Origin: DATFRX01 sp035630615
Lineage (GTDB): Bacteria; Actinomycetota; Actinomycetes; Propionibacteriales; Nocardioidaceae
Length of the DNA stretch: 64,000 nucleotides
Assembly: GCA_035630615.1 (NCBI GenBank)
Contig: DASQKI010000055.1
Location: 124,001 to 188,000 of the forward strand
Reading direction: 5' to 3'
How positions within the stretch are numbered: position 1 is the first letter of the stretch; each line of letters starts with the position of its first letter. Under the pieces are notes generated by a model, which saw only the letters and a list, made by a program, of their open reading frames with translations, searched no databases and was not told the DNA's origin. Shown piece after piece: positions 8,620-17,612 of the stretch. A program made the translations under genes and the position numbers.

Positions 8620-9563
8620 TCGCGCAGCTCGGTTGGGGTCGCGACGACGTCGACCAACGCGCCGTTGCGCAGCGCCGTCACCTCGGTCCGGCGTCCGATC
8701 GCGTCGTCGAACATCAGGCGCTGCAGCGATTGGGCGTCGCGAAGCGGCTCGCCGTCGACCGCGAGCAGAAGGTCGCCGGCTTGTAGGCCGGCCGCCTCGG
8801 CGGGGCTACCCGATACGACTTCGGCGACTCGTAGCGCCGACTGCCGGCCGAGTCGATCGGCGAGCCCGGGGCGGAGCGCCGCCGGTGTCGTGACGAGACC
8901 GAGGTACGCCCGGCGTACTCGGCCGTCATGGAGCAGGGCATAGACGATCCGTTGGGTGGTGGCGTTGATCGGCACGGCGAGTCCGAGCCCGACGCCCGCG
9001 ACCGCGGTGTTGATGCCGACGACCCGAGCCGTGGCGTCGGATAGTGCCCCTCCGGAGCTGCCTGGATTGAGCGCCGCATCGGTCTGGATGACGTTTTCGA
9101 TGATCCGGGTGGCGTTGCGCGACCGCGCTGGCAGCGAACGTCCGAGGGCGCTGACGACGCCGGCGGTGACGCTGCCCGCCAGTCCGAGCGGATTGCCGAC
9201 CGCGACGACCAGGGTGCCGACCCGAAGCTGATCGGCGTCGCCGTACTCGGGTGGGTCGGGGATGTCGCGATCGGCGCGCAAGACGGCGAGGTCGGAGAGC
9301 CGATCGGTGCCGACCACCTCGATGGCGGCCGTCGTGCCGTCGGAGAACGCCGCCGTGCCGTCGGTCGCGTCGGCGACGACGTGCGCGTTGGTGAGCAGGT
9401 GCCCGTCGCTGGTCAGGACGACGGCCGAGCCGGCGCCCTCGGCCGTGCCGCCGCGGCGGTGCTGGCGGACACTGACGCTGGCCACTCGGGGCGTGATCTC
9501 GTGGGCGACTCCGGTTACGACGCGGGAGTATGCGTCCAGGGCGTCGTTGTCGACCGTGTCCAT
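8616..9563 (-). CDS. HtrA/Deg-type serine protease with PDZ domain, no export signal
   Basis: A 315-residue S1C protease. The catalytic triad is visible: His in LLTNAHVVAD (near 58), Asp in LSDLAVLRAD, and Ser in NPGSSGGAL. A C-terminal PDZ domain (about 210-310) has AYLGLV and the carboxylate-binding-loop region ending SPAEAAGLQAGDLLLAVDG. Unlike most HtrA proteins it has no signal peptide or transmembrane segment; the N-terminus is acidic (MDTVDNDALDAYSRV). It should therefore act in the cytoplasm, or it is exported by an unrecognised route. It is divergent from the ABC exporter. Confidence 0.9.
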   Translation of the reverse strand: MDTVDNDALDAYSRVVTGVAHEITPRVASVSVRQHRRGGTAEGAGSAVVLTSDGHLLTNAHVVADATDGTAAFSDGTTAAIEVVGTDRLSDLAVLRADRDIPDPPEYGDADQLRVGTLVVAVGNPLGLAGSVTAGVVSALGRSLPARSRNATRIIENVIQTDAALNPGSSGGALSDATARVVGINTAVAGVGLGLAVPINATTQRIVYALLHDGRVRRAYLGLVTTPAALRPGLADRLGRQSALRVAEVVSGSPAEAAGLQAGDLLLAVDGEPLRDAQSLQRLMFDDAIGRRTEVTALRNGALVDVVATPTELRD

Positions 9564-9646
9564 GGCGGCTCCTTCGGTCCGCGATTACATCGTTACAGCT
9601 GCAACGCCGCTGACAGGCGGCAGATTCCCACCCGTGCCCGGCCCCC

Positions 9647-9708
9647 GAGTATTGGCGTGAGAATCGACTCTGGCGCTCGCGGGCAGGCGACTCTCTCGCC
9701 AAAACTCG
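9647..9708. repeat. Inverted pair of AGTnTTGGCG elements
   Basis: GAGTATTGGCGTGA (9647-9660) and, on the other strand, CGAGTTTTGGCGAGA (9694-9708) form an inverted pair with a second GGCGCTCG/GGCGACT pair inside. Related elements recur at 16065-16127. The pair lies in the 254-bp divergent region between the htrA-like gene and the ABC exporter, so it could be a regulatory hairpin or a small intergenic repeat. Confidence 0.4.
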
Positions 9709-9817
9709 CCACTGCCACGTCGCTGTCACGGACGTCGACCCCGTGTCAGTCGGGTGTGCGCCCGGCACCAGCGGCCGAAGGCACGCTCCTTCTCGTACGA
9801 CACGTCAAGGAGTGAAC

Positions 9818-10774
9818 ATGACCTACGCATTTCAGGCCGAGGGGCTGGTCAAGCGCTTCGGCTCGACCACCGCCCTCGACGGCATCGACCTCGCCGCGCG
9901 GCAGGGCACCATCCTCGGCGTCCTCGGCCCCAACGGAGCCGGCAAGACGACCGCCGTCCGGATCCTCGCGACCCTCCTGCGGACCGACGCCGGCACCGCG
10001 ACGGTCGGCGGCTACGACGTCGTCCGCGACGCCGACCGAGTGCGCCGCGTGATCGGGCTGACCGGCCAGTACGCATCGGTTGACGACGACCTCACGGGCA
10101 CCGAGAACCTTGTCCTGATCGGACAGTTGCTCGACTTCCGTACGCCCGACGCCCGCGCCCGAGCGACCGAGCTGCTCAGCCACTTCGAGCTCGCCGACGC
10201 CGCCGATCGGCCGGTCAAGACCTACTCCGGCGGCATGCGGCGCCGGCTCGACCTCGCGGCCAGCCTGGTCGGTCGGCCCGACGTCATCTATCTCGACGAG
10301 CCGACGACGGGACTCGACCCGGTGCGACGCGAGGACGTCTGGCGGATCGTTCGCACCCTCGTCGACGACGGCGTGACAGTGCTGCTGACCACCCAGTACC
10401 TCGAAGAGGCCGACGCGCTGGCCGACGAGATCTCCGTCATCGACCAGGGACGGGTGATCGCCACCGGTACACCCGGCGAGCTCAAGCGGATCGTCGGTGG
10501 CCAACACCTCGACCTGCGGCCGACCGATGTCGATCGGCTCGACGATGCCGCGGCGATCCTCGCCGAGGTGTCCGGACAGCCGCCGGAGTCGCCGGGCCGC
10601 GGCCAGCTGACTGTGCCGGTGTCCGACGACACGGCACTCACCGCGGCCGTCGCTCAGCTCGACGCGGCCGGCATCGGCGTCGCCGAGCTGTCCCTGCGCC
10701 TCCCCAACCTCGACGACGTCTTCTTCACCCTGACCGGACATGGCACGACTGACACTGAGGAGGAAGCGGCATGA
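9818..10774 (+). CDS. DrrA-type ABC exporter ATPase
   Basis: A 318-residue ABC ATPase of the daunorubicin-resistance (DrrA) group, which powers export of hydrophobic drugs or secondary metabolites through a DrrB permease. Walker A GPNGAGKTTAV (near 38), signature YSGGMRRRLDLA (near 136), Walker B VIYLDEPTTGLDP (near 157) and the switch region TTQYLEEADALADEI are intact. The C-terminal 80 residues are the DrrA regulatory domain ending LPNLDDVFFTLTG. The ATG at 9818 follows AAGGAG. It overlaps the permease gene by 4 bases (ATGA). The substrate is unknown; no biosynthetic cluster is adjacent. Confidence 0.92.
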   Translation: MTYAFQAEGLVKRFGSTTALDGIDLAARQGTILGVLGPNGAGKTTAVRILATLLRTDAGTATVGGYDVVRDADRVRRVIGLTGQYASVDDDLTGTENLVLIGQLLDFRTPDARARATELLSHFELADAADRPVKTYSGGMRRRLDLAASLVGRPDVIYLDEPTTGLDPVRREDVWRIVRTLVDDGVTVLLTTQYLEEADALADEISVIDQGRVIATGTPGELKRIVGGQHLDLRPTDVDRLDDAAAILAEVSGQPPESPGRGQLTVPVSDDTALTAAVAQLDAAGIGVAELSLRLPNLDDVFFTLTGHGTTDTEEEAA

Positions 10775-11592
10775 GCGCGACGATCACCGCTCCCAGCGAG
10801 ATGACCCCGACCCGTACGCCGTCGACGACTCGGCCGTTCGGCCTGGTCCGACACAGTGTCGCCTTGGCCAAGCGCAGCCTGATCAAGACCCGGCGGACGC
10901 CCGAGCAGCTGCTCGACGTGACCCTGCAGCCGATCATGTTCGTGGTGCTGTTCGTCTACCTGCTCGGCGGCGCTGTCGCGGGCTCGACGCACGAGTACCT
11001 GCAGTTCATGTTGCCGGCGTTGCTCACGATGCAGGTGACGTTCGCGTCCGTGCAGACCGGGATCAACCTCAACGACGACATCAAGAAGGGCGTGTTCGAC
11101 CGGTTCCGCAGCATGCCGATCGCCCGATCTGCGCCGCTGATCGGCTCCGTGCTCGGCGACGTCATCCGGTACGTCATCAGCATCGCGGTGCTGTTGGGCT
11201 TCGGGTCGCTCGTGGGGTTCCGGATCGAGACCAACCCGCTGTCGGCGTTGGCCGCGTGTCTGCTCGTGATGCTCTTCGCCTTCTGCATGAGTTGGATCTT
11301 CGTGCTGCTCGGCATGCTGGTCCGTGAGCCCGGTGCGGTCCAGGGCATCGGATTCCTGGCGCTGTTCCCGCTGACCTTCGGGACCAACCTGCTGGCGCCC
11401 ACCGACACCCTGCCCGGCTGGCTGCAGGCTTGGGTCGACGTGAACCCGCTGACCCAGGTGATGGCGGCGGCGCGCGGCCTGATGGTCGACGGACCGGTCG
11501 CTGGCCCGGTGCTCCACACGCTGCTGTGGTCGATCGGCCTGCTCGCGGTCTTCTTCCCCCTGGCGGTCCGGGCCTACCGCCGCCGCACCTGA
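10771..11592 (+). CDS. DrrB-type ABC-2 permease
   Basis: A 273-residue ABC-2 membrane component with six hydrophobic spans. It has the cytoplasmic N-terminal helix preceding LIKTRRTPEQLLDVTLQPIMF (typical of DrrB), the conserved GVFDRFRSMPIARSAPLIGS coupling region, and PLTFGTNLLAPTDTLPGWLQ near the C-terminus. It is translationally coupled to the ATPase gene by an ATGA overlap and forms a complete two-gene exporter. The 22-bp repeat array begins one base after its stop. Confidence 0.92.
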   Translation: MSATITAPSEMTPTRTPSTTRPFGLVRHSVALAKRSLIKTRRTPEQLLDVTLQPIMFVVLFVYLLGGAVAGSTHEYLQFMLPALLTMQVTFASVQTGINLNDDIKKGVFDRFRSMPIARSAPLIGSVLGDVIRYVISIAVLLGFGSLVGFRIETNPLSALAACLLVMLFAFCMSWIFVLLGMLVREPGAVQGIGFLALFPLTFGTNLLAPTDTLPGWLQAWVDVNPLTQVMAAARGLMVDGPVAGPVLHTLLWSIGLLAVFFPLAVRAYRRRT

Positions 11593-11593
11593 C

Positions 11594-11850
11594 CGCGGTC
11601 ACTCACCGCGATCCGTCACTCGTGGTGTCGCCATCCGCCACTTGCGGTGTCGCCATCCGTCACTTGTGGTGTCGCGATCCGTCAGTGGTGCCTTACCCGC
11701 GCCACGGGTGGCGGATCGGCCTACCACGGGTGGCGGATCGGCGTACCACGGGTGCCGGATCGGCGTACCACGGGTGGCGGATCGGCGTACCACGGGTGGC
11801 GGATCGGCCTACCACGAGTGGCGGATCGGCCTACCACGAGTGGCGGATCG
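11594..11850. repeat. 22-bp tandem repeats in two opposed arrays
   Basis: A left array of about three and a half units (11610-11631, 11632-11653, 11654-11675, partial after 11676, and a degenerate unit at 11594-11609) reads GATCCGTCACTCGTGGTG and variants. A right array of seven units with exact 22-base period (starting 11702, 11724, 11746, 11768, 11790, 11812, 11834) reads CCACGRGTGGCGGATCG plus GCSTA. The right unit is the reverse complement of the left, so the two arrays could fold into one long hairpin. It fills the space between the convergent drrB and AfsR-like genes; the last unit touches the latter's stop codon. A bidirectional transcription barrier is plausible. It is not CRISPR: there are no unique spacers. 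Confidence 0.85.
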
Positions 11851-14800
11851 TCAGGGGAGGGCGGCCCGGAGGCGGGCGATCGCGTCCTTGCGCCCGAGTG
11901 TCGAACCGCGGGTGCGGGCGGCGGCGAATCCGTCGCCCAGCTCGCCGCGCAGTCGCGTCGCGAGCCGCTGTACGTCGGGGTCGCCGACCGCCTCGATCCC
12001 GCGGACAGCGTCGGCGGCGCCGAGCAGTTCGGCCGCCGGCTGCGCACCGTCGCGGGCGAGACTCAGGTACGCGACGCCGACTCCGACGCTCGCGATCACC
12101 GGCATGTCCTTGGCATCCGACTCCGCCGCGTCCATCGCTTCCACGAGATCCCTCTCAGCATGGGCCAGGTCGCCGCGGTCGACTCGTACGTAGCTGGACC
12201 CGGTCAGGAGGAGGGCGTCGAGCTGCCGGATGCCGAGTGAGCGTTGCGTCAGGGCCTCGCGCGCGGCTTCGTAGCAGTGGGCCGCCTCGTCGAGATCGCC
12301 GGCGTAACGCGCGACATGGCCGAGGGAGATGAGGCAGTAGACGACGATGTGGGTGCGTCCCTGTCGTTGCGTGATGTCGAGAATCCGATGAAGCTCGGCT
12401 CGGGCCTGGTCCGTGCGTCCGCGCAGGGCGTCGATGACCGCGAGCCGGAGCTGCAGCTGTCCGACGTCGTCGGCGGCGCCGATCTGGGTCGTGAGCTGCA
12501 ACGCTTCCTGGAAGCTGCCGATCGCGGCGTCGAGGTCACCGGCCAACTGCTCGAGCTCACCGCGCAGGTGGAGGGCCATCGCCATGCCCCAGCGTTCGCC
12601 GGCGCGCCGGAATGCGTCGGTGGCGGCGATCAGATCGTCGCGTATGCCGGGGGCATAGCCCAGGTTTTCCTTGATCGCGGCTCGCATCAGGTACAGCGCC
12701 GCCTCGGCCCACGGGTCGGGGTGGGGGAGCGCCTGCTCGATCGCGGCCAAGCCCCGTTCGTGATCGTTGCCAAACACCGCGAGCCCAGGCTCGAGGACCG
12801 CCAGGATCGGGTGCTTGGCCTGCGATCCCACGGTCTCCGCCAGCGTACGAAGGTCGTCGACGACCGGCGGGATCCGATCGATGCGTCCGGCCGACGCGGT
12901 ATTGATGACGAAGAACGTCAGCGCGACCGCCCGCGTCTCGGCCTCGACGTCCCCCGGCACGTCGAGCGCGAGCTGGAGCCAGTCGGCGCCCTCGGCATGG
13001 CTGCCCTGCATCAACCAATGCATGCCCATGGCCGCCCCGAGGTGGACGGCGGTGTCGGCATCGGAGGCGTCCACCGCGAACCGCAGGGCCGCCACGAGGT
13101 TGTCGCGTTCGGCCGTCAGTACGCCGATCCAACGCAGTTGGTCGCTACCGCGCAGCTGCGGTTCGGCCGTCTCGGCGAGCCGGAGGAAGTACGCGGCGTG
13201 CGCCGCCCGGGCCGCTGCGGTCGCCCCCGCCTCGGCGAGTCGCTCCTGACCGTACTCGCGCAGGGTCTCGAGCATCCGATAGCGCGGCTCCGCGTCACCG
13301 ACGACTTGGAGCAAGGACTTGTCGACCAGCGCCGCGAGCAGGTCGAGGGCGGCGCCGGCGTCGAGCTGACAGGCGCCCTCGACGCTCTCGGGAGTGGCGC
13401 CGCCGGGAAACACCGAGAGCCGTTCGGCGAGATCGCGCTCCTTGTCGGTGAGCAGGTCCCAACTCCAGGCGACGACTGCCCGCAGGGTCTGGTGTCGGGC
13501 GTCCGCCGTCCGACTGCCGCTGGTCAGCAGCCGGAACCGGTCGTCGAGCCGGGCCGCGATCTGTTCGACGGGGAGCGCCCGGAGCCGGGCCGCCGCCAGC
13601 TCAATCGCGAGTGGCAGACCGTCGAGGCGGCGGCAGATCTCGACGACGCGATCGACGTTGGCAGCGTTGACCTCGAAGTCGGGGCGGGCGGACCGAGCTC
13701 GCTCGGCAAACAGCCGTACCGCCGCGAAGTCGAGTGCCTCGGCGACGGTCGCCGAGCCTGACGGTGCGGCGAGGGGCGGAACCGGCGACACCATCTCTCC
13801 GACGACGACGAGCGGCTCGCGGCTGGTCGCCAGGATCCGAAGCTCGGGGCAGTGGCCGAGCAAGTAGTCGGCGAGCCGTGCCGCCGCATCGATCAGGTGC
13901 TCGCAGTTGTCCAACACGAGCAACGTGGCGGCGCCCCCGAGGGTCTCGGTGAGGCGGCTCGTCGCGTCCCGGGGCGAGGCCGGCTGGGCGTTGTCCAAGA
14001 GACTGGCCTCGCGGCGACCGAGTGCGTCGAGGATCGCGAGTGGCATGTCGCCGGGGTCGGTGACCGATGCCAGCTCGACCATCCAGGCACCGCCGGGCAT
14101 GCGGTCGACCAGGCCCGATGCCGCTGTCGTGGCGAGCCGGGTCTTGCCGGCGCCGCCGGGTCCGACCACGGTGACCAGCCGTGACTCGGCCACGAGAGTA
14201 CGCAGCCGCTCGAGCTCTTCGTCGCGGCCGACCAGGCTGCTCAGCGGGGTGGTCAGGTTTGTCGACGGCGCGGGCGCGGTGACTCGACCGCGATCGAGCT
14301 CACCGCGCAGGACGGCGACGTGCAGCTGCTGAAGCTCGGCCGACGGGTCGGCGCCGAGCTCGTCGGCGAGCCTGCCGCGCAGCGCCTCGTAGACCCGCAG
14401 CGCGTCGGCTTGCCTGCCGTCGGCCGACAGGGCCCTGACCAGCAGGCCGTGGGTGCGTTCGCGCAGGGGATACTGGGCCGCGATCGTCTCGAGCTCGGTG
14501 ATCGCCGACGTAGTCGGACCGGTCGCCAGCTCGGCGTCGAGGCGGTCCTCGATCGCGCTCAGGCGGCGCTGTTCGAGGCGATGTGCCGCGCCCTCGGCGA
14601 AGGCGGCGCCCGTGACATCGGCCAGCGCGGGACCCCGCCACAGGGCCAACGCCTCCCGAAGGATCGACAGCGCGCTGGCCGGGTCGCCCTCCTCCAACGC
14701 GCGTCGGCCGTCGCTTGCGAGCGAATCGAAGTGCGCGGCGTCGACCGCATCGGCCGGGACGTCGAGGCGGTAGCCCGCGGGGCCGGATTCGAGTCGGCCG

Positions 14801-15027
14801 GACGCGGGCAGTGCCCGTCGGAGTCGCGAGACCAACGACTGCAGTGCGTTCAGCTGATCGGCCGGCGGTTCGTCCTCCCAGAGGGCGTCGACGAGCGACT
14901 CGACGCTGACGTACCGTCCGGCGTCGAGGGCGAGCCGGATCACCAGGACCCGCAGGCGGGAGCCACGAATCTCGATCGGCTCGCCCGCTTCGGTGATCTC
15001 GAGCGGTCCGAGGACATTGATCCGCAC
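11851..15027 (-). CDS. AfsR-like SARP/NB-ARC/TPR regulator
   Basis: A 1058-residue transcription regulator. The N-terminus (1-95) is an OmpR-type winged helix (MRINVLGPLEITEAG; NALQSLVSRLRRALP), followed by the bacterial transcriptional activator domain to about 250. An NB-ARC/AAA-type ATPase follows with Walker A VVGPGGAGKTRLA (near 286), Walker B LLVLDNCEHL and the ATSREPL sensor. From about 620 to the end are TPR-like helices. Such proteins activate secondary-metabolite or stress genes in response to nucleotide and partner binding. It is divergent from a GNAT gene (65 bp) and convergent with the drr exporter, so the exporter could be a target, but that is inference. Confidence 0.92.
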   Translation of the reverse strand: MRINVLGPLEITEAGEPIEIRGSRLRVLVIRLALDAGRYVSVESLVDALWEDEPPADQLNALQSLVSRLRRALPASGRLESGPAGYRLDVPADAVDAAHFDSLASDGRRALEEGDPASALSILREALALWRGPALADVTGAAFAEGAAHRLEQRRLSAIEDRLDAELATGPTTSAITELETIAAQYPLRERTHGLLVRALSADGRQADALRVYEALRGRLADELGADPSAELQQLHVAVLRGELDRGRVTAPAPSTNLTTPLSSLVGRDEELERLRTLVAESRLVTVVGPGGAGKTRLATTAASGLVDRMPGGAWMVELASVTDPGDMPLAILDALGRREASLLDNAQPASPRDATSRLTETLGGAATLLVLDNCEHLIDAAARLADYLLGHCPELRILATSREPLVVVGEMVSPVPPLAAPSGSATVAEALDFAAVRLFAERARSARPDFEVNAANVDRVVEICRRLDGLPLAIELAAARLRALPVEQIAARLDDRFRLLTSGSRTADARHQTLRAVVAWSWDLLTDKERDLAERLSVFPGGATPESVEGACQLDAGAALDLLAALVDKSLLQVVGDAEPRYRMLETLREYGQERLAEAGATAAARAAHAAYFLRLAETAEPQLRGSDQLRWIGVLTAERDNLVAALRFAVDASDADTAVHLGAAMGMHWLMQGSHAEGADWLQLALDVPGDVEAETRAVALTFFVINTASAGRIDRIPPVVDDLRTLAETVGSQAKHPILAVLEPGLAVFGNDHERGLAAIEQALPHPDPWAEAALYLMRAAIKENLGYAPGIRDDLIAATDAFRRAGERWGMAMALHLRGELEQLAGDLDAAIGSFQEALQLTTQIGAADDVGQLQLRLAVIDALRGRTDQARAELHRILDITQRQGRTHIVVYCLISLGHVARYAGDLDEAAHCYEAAREALTQRSLGIRQLDALLLTGSSYVRVDRGDLAHAERDLVEAMDAAESDAKDMPVIASVGVGVAYLSLARDGAQPAAELLGAADAVRGIEAVGDPDVQRLATRLRGELGDGFAAARTRGSTLGRKDAIARLRAALP

Positions 15028-15092
15028 GCCGTCAGCCTCTCACGCGCGATAAATCGGTCGACGCTTTCGCGCCCGTGGCGCACGATGACGGG

Positions 15093-16049
15093 ATGAACGT
15101 CGATGCCGTACCGGCCGGTTATGCGGTTCGGTCGCCCGAACCGACCGATGCCGAGGTCATCCTCGATCTGGTGAGCGCCTACAACAGCGCCATCGTCGGC
15201 TATGCGGACTTCACCCTCGATGACGTACGAGACGATCTTGCCGAGCCCGGGTTCGATCTGACGCGAGACGCTTGGCTCGCCTTCGACTCCGACCGACGGT
15301 TGGTGGGCTACGGATGGGCCTGCGCCGACGGCGACAGCGACCAGGTCGACGTCGATGTGATGGCCACCGACGCGACGATGACCGAGTGGCTGCTCGACCG
15401 TTCGACCGAGCGGGCGCGTGAGATGGGTCGTGAACGCGGCCATGCCAAGGTCACGCTCCACAAGGGCATCTACCGCGACGACGTCGGGATACGGTCGCCG
15501 CTCGAGACGCGCGGATTCGCGCCGGTGACGTCGTTCCACCGGATGCGCATCGACTTCGACGGGCCGGTCGAACTGCCCCAGATGCCGGCCGGACTCACAT
15601 TGCGCGACGCCGTCGACGATGCGACGCGGCGGGATGCGCACGCCGTGCAGACCGCGGCATTCAGCGAGCACTTCGGGTACGTGGCCAAGTCGTACTCCGA
15701 ATGGTTCGAACTCATGCAAGCCAAGTCGACGTTCGCATGGTCGCAGATGTGGGTCGGCGACCTCGACGGTCGGCCGGTGGCCATGTGTGGGCGGACCGAC
15801 CAGTTCATCGAGGACGACGACTGCGGCTACGTCCAAACGCTTGGAGTGCTCGACGAGGCACGCGGGCGTGGCATCGCGACGTACCTGCTGCGGCGGGCGT
15901 TCGCGGTGGACGCCGCGGCCGGCCGAACCGGCACGATCCTGCACGTCGACGCCAACAACACCACGCCGGCGCTCAGCCTCTACGAGTCGGTCGGCATGCG
16001 TCCGGTGCTCGTCGTCGACATCTGGGATCGGATCCTGGCCGTCGACTAG
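15093..16049 (+). CDS. Two-domain GNAT acetyltransferase
   Basis: A 318-residue protein with two GNAT folds. The N-terminal domain (about 8-150) is degenerate. The C-terminal domain (about 165-315) has the acetyl-CoA loop as VLDEARGRGIATYLLRRAF and the LHVDANNTTPALSLYESVGM segment typical of the fold. The arrangement resembles mycothiol synthase, but the sequence does not carry enough MshD-specific features to assign it. The ATG at 15093 is used; a GTG six codons upstream is possible, and neither has a clear ribosome site. Substrate unknown. Confidence 0.8.
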   Translation: MNVDAVPAGYAVRSPEPTDAEVILDLVSAYNSAIVGYADFTLDDVRDDLAEPGFDLTRDAWLAFDSDRRLVGYGWACADGDSDQVDVDVMATDATMTEWLLDRSTERAREMGRERGHAKVTLHKGIYRDDVGIRSPLETRGFAPVTSFHRMRIDFDGPVELPQMPAGLTLRDAVDDATRRDAHAVQTAAFSEHFGYVAKSYSEWFELMQAKSTFAWSQMWVGDLDGRPVAMCGRTDQFIEDDDCGYVQTLGVLDEARGRGIATYLLRRAFAVDAAAGRTGTILHVDANNTTPALSLYESVGMRPVLVVDIWDRILAVD

Positions 16050-16068
16050 CCGGCGCGTCCCGACGAAC

Positions 16069-16127
16069 TGTTGGCGCAAATCCGCGCCAACACTCAGCGG
16101 GCAGCTGCAGTTTTGCGCCAACACTTC
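16069..16127. repeat. TTGGCGC hairpin cluster, possible terminator
   Basis: TGTTGGCGC (16069-16077) pairs perfectly with GCGCCAACA (16084-16092) around a 6-base loop. A third inverted copy, TTTTGCGCCAACACTT, follows at 16111-16126. The cluster lies between the converging GNAT and adenylate cyclase genes, where a bidirectional terminator is expected, though no T-run follows. The same element family occurs at 9647-9708. Confidence 0.5.
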
Positions 16128-16143
16128 GTACGTCGGAGGTTCG

Positions 16144-17124
16144 CTACGCGTCGGGGTCGGCTCGGCGGAGCGCCCAGGGTTCGAGACTGCGATAGCCGCG
16201 TACGGTGACGCGCCGGAGCTTGCGGAGCCGGTACGCCACATCGTCCTCGAGTGCGGTCGCCAGGGCCCGGTCGACGACGACCGCACCGGGCCGAGCCACC
16301 GAGGTCAGCCGGGCCGCGACGTTGACGACCGGGCCGTAGACGTCGCCGAGCTGCCGGAGCACCGGGCCGTACGCAAGCCCCACCCGTACCGTCGGGAAGT
16401 CCTCGTCGACCTCCTCGCGACTGGCGAGCTCCAACGCCAAGGCGGCACCCTGCTCCGGCGTATCCGCGACGAACAGCACCTCGTCGCCAATCGTCTTGAT
16501 CACCCGCCCCCGCCGCTCGGCGACGATCGCCGCTGCCGTGCCTTCGAAGTGGTCGACGAACGCGGCGAGGTCGGCGTCCTCGATGGTCCGACTGAGCCGG
16601 GTGAAGCTCACGATGTCCGCGAATCCGACGACCAGTGTCGTCGACTGCGAATCGGCCTCCGGCGCTGCGAGCATTCGGCCTGCGGCCGCGACGAGATGGC
16701 GGCGCCACACGTACGATTGCAGCTTCTCCATCGCGGGCAGCAGCGCCTCGACGGCCTGGATCAACTGCGGTTGCGCCTCGAGCGGCTCGTCCGGGTCGGC
16801 GACGACCTCGCGCACGACAGTCGTCTGCCACTCGGCGAGCCGGGCCAGCGGCTGCCCGAGCGACCGGGCCATGGACGCCTCGGCCTTGGAGTCGATCACC
16901 CCGGCGCTGACGAGGGCGCCCATCAGTCCGAGCGCCTCGACGTCATCGTCGGTGAACACCACGTCGTCGTCGGCCGTACTCGCGAACCCGAGCGCCCGCC
17001 ATAGTCGCTGGGCACGGTCGACGTCGACGCCGGCCCGCTCGGCGACTTCGCGTCGCGTGTAGCGAAGCTCGCCGCCCAGGAGAGTCTCCTCGACCTCGCG
17101 GAGCAGGTCCGTCTGGTCGTCCAC
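16144..17124 (-). CDS. Class III adenylate cyclase
   Basis: A 326-residue cyclase. The N-terminal 150 residues are helical and resemble the autoinhibitory sensor of mycobacterial Rv1264-type cyclases (pH-sensing in Rv1264). The catalytic domain (about 165-320) has the first metal Asp in VGFADIVSFTRL, the substrate Lys and second metal Asp in VIKTIGDEVLF, an Asp in GDVYGPVVNVAARL for adenine recognition, and the transition-state Asn and Arg in the same motif. All six canonical positions seem filled, so cAMP synthesis is expected. It follows the cNMP-binding gene by 8 bp and is surely cotranscribed with it. Confidence 0.9.
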   Translation of the reverse strand: MDDQTDLLREVEETLLGGELRYTRREVAERAGVDVDRAQRLWRALGFASTADDDVVFTDDDVEALGLMGALVSAGVIDSKAEASMARSLGQPLARLAEWQTTVVREVVADPDEPLEAQPQLIQAVEALLPAMEKLQSYVWRRHLVAAAGRMLAAPEADSQSTTLVVGFADIVSFTRLSRTIEDADLAAFVDHFEGTAAAIVAERRGRVIKTIGDEVLFVADTPEQGAALALELASREEVDEDFPTVRVGLAYGPVLRQLGDVYGPVVNVAARLTSVARPGAVVVDRALATALEDDVAYRLRKLRRVTVRGYRSLEPWALRRADPDA

Positions 17125-17132
17125 GGGCCGGC

Positions 17133-17546
17133 CTACGACGCCGCGGAGTCGCCGGTGCGCGCGGTAACCGCGGCGTCGACGGCATCGCGGAATGTCGGGA
17201 TCCGCGCGTACAGGTCGTCGAATGTTTCCTTCGTGAACGACAGCAGAGTCAGCGGGGTCTGGGCCGTGACGGCGGCGGTGCGTAGCCGGTGATTGCGCAG
17301 GGCGACCTCGCCCACCAGGTCGCCAGGTCCGAGTTCGGCGATCTGCTGACCGCCGACGAGGACGGACGCTCGGCCGTCGAGCAGCAGGTAGGCCCGGTCG
17401 CCGGGAGTGTTTTCCCAGATGAACGACCAGCGTTCGGGCACCGTCACTTCTTGGCCGGCTCTGCAGACCTCCCGCATGTTTCGCTCGGCGAGGTCGGCGA
17501 AGTGCCGGCAGTTCTTGAGCGGCCTAGCCCTTTGCAGGATTCCCAT
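17133..17546 (-). CDS. Single-domain cyclic-nucleotide-binding protein
   Basis: A 137-residue protein consisting of one CAP/Crp effector domain without a DNA-binding helix-turn-helix. The phosphate-binding cassette is recognisable as PGDLVGEVALRNHRLRTAAV, with Glu and Arg at the positions that hold the ribose and cyclic phosphate. The N-terminus (LKNCRHFADLAERNMREVCR) is the usual leading helix. It precedes an adenylate cyclase by 8 bp in the same operon, so it may sense the cyclase's product or regulate the cyclase directly. Similar small proteins in mycobacteria have unclear roles. Confidence 0.87.
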   Translation of the reverse strand: MGILQRARPLKNCRHFADLAERNMREVCRAGQEVTVPERWSFIWENTPGDRAYLLLDGRASVLVGGQQIAELGPGDLVGEVALRNHRLRTAAVTAQTPLTLLSFTKETFDDLYARIPTFRDAVDAAVTARTGDSAAS

Positions 17547-17612
17547 GAGTACGTCTCCGAGTCCGGATCGAGGCTGGGTCCGCGCCGTCCGCCGCTGAGG
17601 ATACGCGGTCGG

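Noticed and set aside
11594..11850. CRISPR array
   Set aside because: Units are contiguous at 22 bases with no unique spacers, and there are no cas genes near it.
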